DNA from: Tomocerus qinae
Lineage: Eukaryota > Arthropoda > Collembola > Entomobryomorpha > Tomoceridae
Direction: 5' to 3'
DNA length: 64,000 nt
Assembly: GCA_020055645.1 (NCBI GenBank)
Contig: CM034546.1
Location: forward strand, 116,114,375 to 116,178,374
Below, one piece after another: positions 53,168-64,000 of this stretch. How positions within the stretch are numbered: position 1 is the stretch's first letter; each line of letters starts with the position of its first letter. The notes under the pieces were generated by a model. That model searched no databases and was not told the DNA's origin. It was given only the letters and a program-made list of their open reading frames with translations. The translations under genes and the position numbers were made by a program.

Positions 53168-56100
53168 ACTATAAGGCTGTGAGTTAGTAATTACTGTTCG
53201 CTTGCCATAAGGTATAATGAATGAACCAACAAATGAGAATGGACGTGATGTAAAAATGATATAATTGATGAAATGATGGATGGAGATATCAGTTGGTTAG
53301 TGTTACTTGCTTAATTTTTTATTATTTCGAGCTGAATTTGGAATAAATGTAAAGAAAAGGAAGGAAGGAGAGAAGGAAGTGTCGTGAAATACTTATCGTC
53401 TCGTTGATCTTGAAGGACTATCATTCATGGAGCCATTTGAGATACAATGTCCTTCTTTTACATCCATTTTACAACCCACGCATCACATTCGTCTACTCAT
53501 AAAATAAACAGAGACTAAAATACAAAGTAAGGCGAACGCTCTCACTCACTTTACTGCAATTTTCACTGCTACTTGCAATACCACAAATTTTATATGTCCT
53601 TTTCTTCTAAACGGCTCTCCGTGTCTTGTTTAGCCATGTCTTGTCATGGACAGACACACTTCTGCACTACATTTCTGCATCATTAGAAAATCGACTCTCT
53701 ACAGTTTTTGGCTGACAGCTAATTTGCAATGTAGGCTTAAGAAAATGGCAAAACTCTCTTTTTACTACGTTTCAACAGAACCTTGGCCAGAATCCAATTT
53801 AAACTCGGCAGAAATTTATCAAATGTAGTATCGCTTGACAAATAACACAATTTAAACAATTGCCTATTTACAGCACGCACACCAAGTGCACATACACATA
53901 AAGATTAAGAGATTTCTCATTCAGTTTCTTCTTTTTTAAAGATCATCAATTACAATTAAGAGTACCAATGTTAAAAACATTACGCAAACCAACATCAACT
54001 TCTAAATATTTGCGAAATCCTATTATTCACAAGAGTCAGAGAGTTACACAAGAAAAGACAGAGCGCAGGGACTATAGTGGCTCATGAGTGGTCATAAATA
54101 GTTTTATTGCGTATCATAAATCATAGTAATAGGATCACCATAATAAAGTTACAATAGCCAAGGAAGCATTGCTCTAAACTTCGAACCTCATCTAACACAC
54201 AATAAATATCATCGTTACCATCATTAGAATTTTGTTTTCTATCTTTACGACCCTTTAAGCATACTCCCTATGGTCAAACTAACTATGTACTAACTATAAT
54301 TTCCTTAGGCAGATATACTTTTACGATTTTGACTCGTCATACCTAAGTGAATATAGGAGTGAGTTGCTATGCTCATAAGTACTTATCTTTATGTACGTAA
54401 ACCCATAGGTGACCGCATAAATAGATTCAGATCGGGTTTTATGAAGAAATAAAAATTATGCCTTCTTAATTGCTCCTCGGGTTGTTCCAAATCCTGTATA
54501 CATTCTTTATATGTATTCTATTACTACTTGTGTACACGTTGGTGTTAGGTACTTTGTAGTAGTATTGAGGAGCTAGTTGTTACCAAGTGTAATGCAAGTA
54601 GTCATAAAATACAGCAAACAAACAATAAAATGTAGAGACAATTACGAGATAATGATAACTAGATTCCCTTGCCTTGTTTCTATCTTCTACCTACACAGTA
54701 TGTGATTATACGCATAGGTACACTTAGTGTCGCAGAATGTTTGCACATTTGCATAGACGAGGAGAAGGGAGGAAAAAAGAATCGATTGGTTTGCAGACAG
54801 GGTTATGTCGCGTAGAAAACAATGTCGTTAGCAACAATGGAAAGGTAAGTTATGTGATGCGAGAGCATAAGACATTACGCCTTGGAACCATTATTGACCC
54901 GAGGGGAGAGCCAATGGGAAGTTAGCGATGGCTGTCACACATGAACATTATCGACCGAAACGCAGTGTGAATCCGACCCTCTGCAATGTACTCATCTTAC
55001 GTAATAATCATATCAGCTCCTTACACCAGCACACTCAAATAACGTACCTAACGCCACTTTACCTCAACTTCAACCTCTCTTTCCCACTTCTCTCTCCCTC
55101 CTAGCTCTTTTTGGCCCTGTCTCTCGCCATCTGCACAACAAGCCTTCAAATATTTATTTTAACAACTTTCTTCTACTCTCCGCTTCGGTTCACTCAATAT
55201 ACAAAATCACACATTTAAACACAACTATCTTCAATTACTTTTATTCACACTTTTCTACATGGAACAGTAAAAGAAGAAAAGAAAGTCAAATGACATTACG
55301 TCACCTTTTCATTGCATCCTTCACTTTTTACGTCATACTTGCATAGTCGTTAACTCCGTTTATGATGATCTTTTACAACTGTCTTTACGACTTAAGTTTA
55401 CAACCTCATAATTATGAATCGGTAATATTCCAGCTCGTAAGGGATTCATGCGGAAAATATCACCGCAGCTTACTACCTTCAACTACAAACATTGTGTAGG
55501 TGACGCAATTATTGTTTTTGATGATTTATATAGTTAACTCTAAAAAATATTTGCACTTATATTATGTGCTTTATGCCTGCTTCATATGCTAATTGTTAAA
55601 ACATTTTTTCTCATGGATAAATACAGGTAGAGTACTTAGTATAAGATGATGTCATTTGCAAGATTTGTTGTGTTATTTTTAGTTTCATTTGAAAGTACAC
55701 TTAAATCTACATTAATTATTTCAGCAGTATCTAATAACACAAAATTGAAATGGAAAAACATTTCCTGGGATTTTGGTACGAGATATACTTATACTTTAGA
55801 TTAGGGTGAGCTTCTGTCATTCGTTGCGTATAGAAAGGTAAATCACAGCATTTTGTTTCGTACGCACAGAAACATCCTGTGTAGAGCAAGGGAACTCAGA
55901 TGTTCAACAAGACTTCCATAGAGGATTCTACTAGGGTGCAATCTGACACAAAAGCTTTCTCTCCCTTTTCCTAATTTCTCATCTTTCTCGTCTGCCTATT
56001 TTGTCTTTTCTGAATTTTCTGCTCTAAGTTGATATGGTCCAGTAAGACTTTTAAAATGCAAAACTCCCAATTAGCGTTATGTTGAAAAAAGAGAAGTTGA

Positions 56101-58250
56101 ATCATCTACTTCTCGAGTACAGCAGTAATTTAAAATAAAAATTCAAATTCTCACAAACGGAGTTATAACTAATTTTTCACCTACACTGATAAACAGTGTT
56201 GTTACATTTTTTTGGCATTATAATATGAAGTTAACCTTATTGAATCCATGATAGTCAAAGTTAATGTTTTACTGTATGAACAAAATAATAAAACGTTAAT
56301 TCGAAGACATCTAAGTTTTTAGTGATATTGAATTTATGAGAACTGTAATATTAATTTGTATCGAATTCATAGTTTATGTAATTATGCATGTTATTTAAGA
56401 ATTTACGAAAGAACTTGTGAAATATGTAATCATTTGCTTTACTGTGTATTGAGAAGTTATACTTAATGTTTTACATAGTAATCATAGTTTACAACCTATG
56501 TTTTATGAATATGTACATTATTGTATGGACAGTAGGTATAACTGATAAAGTATTTCGTAATAATATGCATCCCAACTTTCCATAAACGACAACTCGACTT
56601 TGTTAGACATTGTGTTAGTTCTAGGATGGTTTTTCTGTTCAAGCTGAAGCATATATCTTAGATTGTATTATATTTTGACATTTCTTTTAAGCTAACTAAA
56701 TAAATCAGTAGGTACTAGCAATAATAAGAATAAAGCATAAATACATGCAAGAGTAAGTTTTCGTGCACTCCCCTAAAGTTCGGAGTATTGAAAACCAGGG
56801 AGATATTGTAGCGCCTTGTTACAGAAGACTTCCGAACTGAGTAAAGGGATGAGAAAACTTTGTTCCCCGCACCAGTCACTATGTGGTCTTGCTGTGTACA
56901 TAATTTTCTCTTTCCTGTCCGATTTAATCATTCTGTTCCAGAAATATATTTAAATAATCCTATAATGTTAGTTAAATAGGTAAGGTTCATGGAAAATCAC
57001 AGTCGTTATTTTCAGTGGTCAATATACCAGAATAATCTTTTGCGATCACGCACTTGGTTATGAATATCGGAAGATCAATTGCTTTAATTGCAAGTTTAAA
57101 AAAATAAAGACTTCATAATTTGGTCGATTGAGATATTGAGAAGGATGTTCCTGTTGTTAGTCTATGTAATTATCAATGTTAACTATCATTTGTGTGTGGC
57201 AAATTGAAACATGTAGCTGAGATTATCAAAACATGTTCTGATATCTATGATTCTCCATCAGTATGGGTCAATGGGAATGAGAAGCAGATAGCAGAAGTGG
57301 AAAATTTTTATGCTTTAGTTTATTCGTAGTATCTTTAGTACTTTGTAATTATATTGGTGAGAAATTTGGTTATCTGATGTGTATGAGTGGCTGGGTAGGA
57401 GCCATTATTAATGATAAATTCGCAAAGTGTCAATGCTAGTTGCTTAGCGTGGGTAGATTGTAATGAGATGGTGTTTATTTTCATTAGTTAGATAATATAT
57501 AGCACAAGCCATGTAAAAGTGTATCGAGCAAGACACAATCAGGATTCATTGGAGTCAAGTTAGTCTGAAGAAGGTTCTTATTTATTGGATTTTGCTGAAG
57601 AGCCAAAACCAATTGGGTAGAAAGGTTGAGGAAGCTTAGGTAAATGCCAATTACATTTGCGGCGAAGAAGAAGACATAGCGTCATCACCCACAAAACTTT
57701 GACCTAATGAAAAGGGTTCTTTTTCCTAGAAATTATTTGCTACACAAAAGATAAATAGTCTGTATAGACATGAAATACATTACGTACATAATGATGGTAA
57801 CTCCATGGATGTTATTCAATGTTTTCATACTATAAATTGTCTGCAGACTGCGTGATTGTGTAAAGGAAATATAATAGGCACTGTCTATAAGCGACAAGCT
57901 TTGGGAAATTACAAGAGAGTAACCTTTTGGTAGAAGAAAAATATTCTTTTGGTTCTGTGGTAGTTCGGAGTATCAATAATAACAAGACGTGTAGTTAGGA
58001 ACCGGCAAAGGAAGGAGTCAGAATCCCAAGAAGAAGAGTTAAATGGAAATTGGTATGGGCAAAGCTAGGAAGACAGAGTAGGCGTTCTCACCCATGAATT
58101 CCCTCATGCTGATAAATAATATCTTTCATAGATTTTCCTTAGTGAAAATTATTCGGCAGGCCATTATTATTATTTACGAGAGAAAAGAGCCAATGAATTG
58201 ATGGTATAGCTGACTGCACGTAAGTTAGCCTCCCATCTTCAAATGGAATC

Positions 58251-58270
58251 GCATTACATTACATTACGAT
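58251..58270. repeat. short pentamer tract (ATTAC)n
   Basis: GCATTACATTACATTACGAT, three to four five-base units. It lies alone in non-coding DNA. Confidence 0.7.
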
Positions 58271-61200
58271 GTTCCGGATAAGATATTACACTGCATCATA
58301 GGCGATATTTATTCATTTATTTTATATAAGACTCACTCCCTTATAAAATATATGCTCTCCAACGAGGTGGAGTACGAGTCAGCCCAGTTAAGTGAACATT
58401 CAACGCAAGAACTTGTTTAATTCCTTAACTAAACCAAACATAAATAGTACTTGGCTAGTATACATTCGTTAGTTAGCTACTAATATAGTAAACCTAAGGA
58501 TAGTCTCCTTCGGAATAATTTTCAAATCATTTCGTGCTGTGTACTAAGTTATATATTTATTGCTTTGTGTTACTTGTATTGTGACACTTGTAAATTCATA
58601 AGCATAAATACCTTGTTTATTATTATCGCTTTCGACTCGTTTCATTAGTTATCTATGCTATGGCTATAAAATATTATGGTTTGCCTTTTCCTAGCCATAG
58701 CTAGCTACAACGAATACGTAATGCATGATTTGTTTATATCTGCAGATGAGCCATTAGCGGAACCAGAGTTGCCTCATTGTCAGAGACTTAATCTATTATA
58801 ATACTAACGCTGCATTATCCAACTACATACAATTATGTGCTACATTCCTTGGAATTTAAATATCACCGTACGTAATAAAACAGACTATGTAATGATACAG
58901 ATTTGTTATACGCCTGAAAACTTTCTTGAATAGAAGTGAGATGTAATTTTTGCTTACCAGAAAATCAGATCCAAATAAAATTTCAAAAATATCACGAAAC
59001 CAAATAAGATTAGAACGAAAGGATGCACACAGTTAACTGAGGAAGCTCAGAGATGAAACTAAATAAAAATCGACAGAAAAAGAGAAATTTCGGCCACCTC
59101 GACAGAAAGCACAATTAGATCATAAAATGTATAAACCGTTTGTAGCATAATATAAAACATTCAAGTCTCCATCGCCAGCATTGAATTGCCCTTTGAGTGA
59201 CATCGCTGAGTTTTTTAACCAGATATCTAAGAATCAATGTTATCCTTTACTTTATTATTGACAGCGTGTTGTCCCGGGAGTTGGAGGACCTATCTATAGA
59301 ATTGATGCAATTTTAGTTTTGTATTATTGTCAGTACTGTACAAAGGAAGATGACCTTTGAGTGCTGTAATATTGGAGAGATAAGACGGAATTGTACATAG
59401 GTGAGTGTTTCTCTAACACTATATATAGAAAGAAATGGAAAGGACCCTTGGCCTTCCTGTTGTAAAGTTGAGTAAAGTGGAGTGAGCAAGGCGATGATAC
59501 ACAAAGAAGTCATAAAAAGGGAAAAGAGTTGGAATTATTTTATTGTGAGTCCCATCAGTCCAACCAGAAAAGGCAAAGGAATGTCCACTCAAACCAACTC
59601 TTAAGGTCACTCTCTGTTTTAAGGTCTATTTTTATTTCCTCCTTTGAGGACTAAAAAGTGAAACTGGCCTTTATCCTCGCTCTCTTAGGGCATGGCTCAC
59701 TCTCGACACAACAGCTAAGCCTTTTCCGCAAACAGCACTACAGGATACTCTGATTTTACTCTTTTACAATCAACTCACTTTTTATTGACGCTCCTTTTGG
59801 AAAAGAAAGACAAGCCTTAGACCCGTATTAACAACATCGTCTTACGTTCTGAGGACTATTCAAGATACCCAAAATACGTGAAAACTTGAGTCTTGACCAC
59901 ACCATACTAATACATATACACTTTAAAAAACTAGTATACTCTACTTACTACTTACTATTTACCTTTTTAAAAAGATATAGAAATCGTCTAAACGATTTTC
60001 TAAGGATGTAGAAAATTTTAAGCATGCATTCAAACCGTGAAGCAGAAAATACGTATTTGATGTACATCTGTTACGTAATTTTATTCAAATTGTAAAAATT
60101 AACGTTAAACTGATCACCGTTGAAAAGCTTTTGTGCATCTCAACATCTTTCAAGACAATTTCCAAATTAGATTTTACAAACGATCAATGAAAAACGATTT
60201 AAGAAATGAGCCTGAACTCCTTTACCCTGAAACCTTTAGGAACCAAGTCAATGACATGAGGCTTGGGTTATTGTTTTATTAGCTACTCTTAGTTTTTTAT
60301 TGCATGTACGTATCCTGTTATAAGATCACACACTGAGGACAATATATTGGTTACGTAACTGAATTTTCTCAAAAAGTACAGAGCTCATTGACACTATCTT
60401 TTATGGAAGGATTGAAGGATACCTCCATGAGCAACTGGAGGAGGGGAATGAACTTCGACTTTTTCCATGCGGTTCAAGGACAGATTTTTAATATTATCAT
60501 TACAATTAATATTTTATCAATAAAGTTAATAGGTATTTCTTTTGAAGTATGCAGTTGTCAGCAAACGTCTGTTTTACTTTTTATCTATCGATATCGAAAG
60601 TGGATAACTAGTATCTTGGGTTTTTTTATTTCGAAAAAATCTTGCAATTGGATTTCAGGAATAGTAAGAGAAACGGAAGTTGTGTAGTTGGTCCTTATCG
60701 TTTCGTATGAGTTGAAGAACGGCATTAATCAAGATTCCTCAGTGCTTTGGAGTTTCAGCCGACGCAGACGAAAAAGTAGGGACGAGAGTAAAATAAAATT
60801 GTGAGATGTAGTCACGGTACGGGAATAGAGAGAGTAGTGAAGTGAGAGGAGGAAGAAAGGAGCGGCCATTTCAGAAAATAGGATTTGTGGCAAGGGATCA
60901 GTTAGCATTATTTGATAATTCAAGTCAAGTCAACTTCAGTTACGTTAAGTATGCTGAGCACGGTGTTTTTGGGTTAAATGCGCCAAATAGAGTCAAGGAA
61001 GATACATTTTCTGGGTTCCATTCCTATAGCCGTATATTTACAATTAGAATAAAGTCTGTAGAACTATGGACATAGACTACACATAAGGACATACATGTTT
61101 CATCCTATCTAAAGTGGACGGTGGTAGATGTTTCAGCCGTAGAATTAAAGGTCCAACTAAATACTACATACAGTGGCTGATATAAGTCTTTTATGTTAGT

Positions 61201-64000
61201 TAACTTTGGGAAACAATAGAAAATTTAAAGGAAACCAAAGGATGAGTGCTGCCACCAAATAAGACACCTCAGAGACCCTTAGAGCCACTTACTCGTCAGA
61301 CGAGGACAAAATCTAGTTTCCCTTAGTTTGGCTCGAGAGGCTGATAATAATGAATGCAAATCCAATAGACTTGTATAGAGATATAAGTATAAATGTGTTA
61401 TATCTAGACTCTCTACATGTTCACCGTTAATTCTACTTCCCGACTGCTACTCCCTTTCCCGATTAACTTAAAGTCAAGTCTCTCAAATCTGAAGGTATAA
61501 CTCTTTTAATGAGAATAAGCCACGGAGGAAGAGAAGTGGGAGCTGGAGCAGAGTGGAAATGAGTCGCAGAGTAAAAGCTCATCTAATGCGCTGCATATAA
61601 TATTCAGAGGAAGTCGGACGTGGCTAGAGCCATTATGAACGTTGCATTATCTACATGTATAAACCTTGGAGCTTTAGTTTTAGAGGAGGATGAGGCGACG
61701 TTGTCTGCCGAGGAGTCGAGTGTGCAAGATACGCAGCTAAATCTCGGGCTCCTGTCCTGACAACGACACTTACACTCACTCTACTCCCGTAACAGGGAAA
61801 GCCAGGCCTCGGATCTGAACGAAAGTCATTTGCATTTATCACAGCCCAAACATAATCCCAGCTGAGCTGAACTTTCAAAAGATTTATCTAAGAGCCGAGA
61901 CTCATTTTCCAAAGCGGGATGTGATATGATAGCGACTGACTACAATCTCTCGCACTCTGCCTCCAGGACACGGACAAACCCCGTCACATTGCACTCCAGC
62001 CAACTCTACAGATACGTCGACTCAAATTAACTCGAAATACCAAACTTCACTCAGCGTCACTCCACTATCTCATTATCCGTGTTCCCCACATCTCTAACTC
62101 AAACTCTAACATCTCTACGTTTCTTGACATTCCTCGCATTTACATCACACTACTATCTTTCACATCCCATTCATTTACGTATTAGTATTACAGATAAATA
62201 CATCAACTTAATCCCACACTTACTAATGAACATGAAAGTGTCGCTTAATAAATGCTCGCTCCCATTTCCAAAGTTGTAAATGCACATATCACAGTTTGTA
62301 TTAAAATCCGTATGTTTTAAAACGCACCAGTCTATGCCTACACTCAAAGCTTTTACTTTTTAAATAAATCGTTTTCACATGCTTTTTCTAAAGTATTTTT
62401 AGCGTACCATACAAGTTGCATGTCAAATGTGCTTAAATAAAATGAATTTCCTATACAAACCAACCAATGAGCGTATTAATTGATATGAAGTTATGATTTT
62501 CTACCAACATTATTTCAGAAATCTTTTAGAAAATAATTTTGTTACATTAATGACAAATGTCCCGTAATCTTATCTGCAGCTGTAATTTAAGTATTTAATT
62601 ACACATCCACAAATAACACGCACCAGGTGTGAAAATAAATGAGATAACTGTTTTTCGTACTTTATTGCATACTTATTACTTACAACAGATTTTATCTATT
62701 GATTATGATTTCGATGTTTGATTACAATACAAGGTTATGCAAATTATCGCTTAATAATGTTATTGATATACAGAATTCGCTTTACTGGCACAAACTTTTT
62801 AGATTTGTCATTTGGGATGTCAATTAGGGTAGGATAGGATAAAAATGGTGTAGGTAAGCGTATGGTTGAGAATATGTTGGAAGGTGTGTGTAGTAACATT
62901 AAGCTCCAAAGTGTTTGGGATTAAAGAGATGAGAATTTCGTTGAGGTTTCTGGTCACACAACGTAATGATGGCTCGTTGGTGGAAGGAGTATGTTGGCAG
63001 ATTATAGATGACTACCTACATACATAGTTTTTTGGCTTTCGGTGAAGTTTCTTTTCGTCCGTGGAATCAGTGATGTTTCATGTTTCTATTTTGGCATTAA
63101 GTCTGTATGTGCACGTAGAGCGTGGAAGGATGTGAAGATCGTACGTGCCACCGTCGCCTCGTCTCCGGCACAGAAAACCAACTAACGAAGGATAAGTAAG
63201 CCTCTGTATGCAGTTTCTGTACTTAATAATATGAGACACATATTTCTCAAGAGCTTACGCTCCTCTCCAATGCAATACAACAATACAGAGCAAGACTACA
63301 AAGGAGGAGACAGTGCTGGAACAAAAAAGAAGGAATGGCACAGAACGATAATCTTATTTATTGCAAATAACAGCTAACGACAACGGCTGGAAAACTGATC
63401 CATTCACAACACACAAATATCAGAGGCTTAGCTCGTTGCCGTACCTTAACATTCTTCCAATGAACATCAAAATAAGTTTCTCTACAGCGTACGAAATTGA
63501 AAATATCCAGGAAATTCCAATAAAATTACACTACATTTTCCTCCACAAAGGCTAAGTCAAGTGTGATGTGAACTACTTTAGTTAACACCTATCTTTAATG
63601 CATGTTTCCATCCCTGTGACTTTCCTAAAGGTTATTGCCCATAAAATATATCGTAATGTCCTCGTACACTATTATATCTCAGCTTACCTGCGGATTCTTA
63701 AAACAACCTGCTCTGCTTTGTTTCACAGTCAAAAAGTACACAACGCATTTTCAGTCTCACACTATCCAAACTTTAATATTGCCAAAATTCCTGCCTTGCC
63801 TGACTTTTATTATATTGACCAAAGGATTAAAGCTAGACATGGATTCATCTAGATAATTCCAGCACAGATGCAGTTGTTACTAGATTAGCAATTGTCTGTA
63901 AATAGCAATCAAAATAAATTGAACTTTTTTGATATTTTTAACTAGAGATCCTAGGGAAAATCATTTCGGAAAAAACTTCCTTTGGTAGATGAAGCAAAAA

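Larger units (their letters stand above)
47151..64000. other. non-coding DNA downstream of abd-A, towards the expected Ubx side
   Basis: No gene, homeobox or Ubx first exon is recognised. Besides the TAAT-rich stretch (47990-49810) and the CTAATCA cluster (53131), a less AT-rich block is visible at about 61480-62060. A 7-bp stem AAATCGT/ACGATTT lies at 59981-59998. The remainder is AT-rich unique DNA. Confidence 0.55.

Noticed and set aside
57805-57825. CCATGGATG, which reads Pro-Trp-Met in one frame
   Set aside because: The preceding codon is Thr, not Tyr, a stop follows within a few codons, and the position is downstream of the homeobox exon. It is not a YPWM exon.

Overview
The window is an AT-rich, gene-poor piece of an arthropod Hox complex. 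The identification rests on one exon: the last coding exon of abdominal-A (abd-A) on the + strand (45569-46212). It holds a complete 60-residue homeodomain of abd-A type and the short UbdA-type peptide that follows it in Ubx and abd-A proteins. The homeodomain flanks (GPNGCP before, RAVKEINEQ after) fit an insect or crustacean best. The species cannot be named from this sequence.

Layout. Positions 1-45568 lie upstream of the homeobox exon. They hold no recognisable coding exon, no YPWM exon and no other Hox gene, so they are probably a very long abd-A intron, or intron plus upstream regulatory DNA towards Abd-B. An acceptor site with a TACTAAT branch-point candidate ends this stretch. Positions 46213 to about 47150 look like the 3' UTR. 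The rest, to 64000, is non-coding DNA on the side where Ubx would be expected. The non-coding DNA contains short simple repeats, dispersed pentamer tracts, a few small hairpins and palindromes, and clusters of homeodomain-type TAAT motifs.

The one clear mobile element, at 23325-25215 on the - strand, is the most notable object. It is a short DIRS-type tyrosine-recombinase retroelement with a full set of DIRS ends: inverted terminal repeats (143 bp, identical in both copies), unequal terminal extensions, and an internal complementary region whose two halves match the two outer ends without mismatch (90 bp and 52 bp). Its interior is collapsed: an N-terminal ORF1 (Gag-like) fragment runs, in another frame, into the C-terminal catalytic core of the tyrosine recombinase. 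Reverse transcriptase, RNase H and methyltransferase regions are absent. Perfect identity of the repeats implies a recent insertion, and the ends allow the empty target site to be predicted.

Most of the short open frames in the window look like chance frames in AT-rich DNA. They are not annotated as genes.
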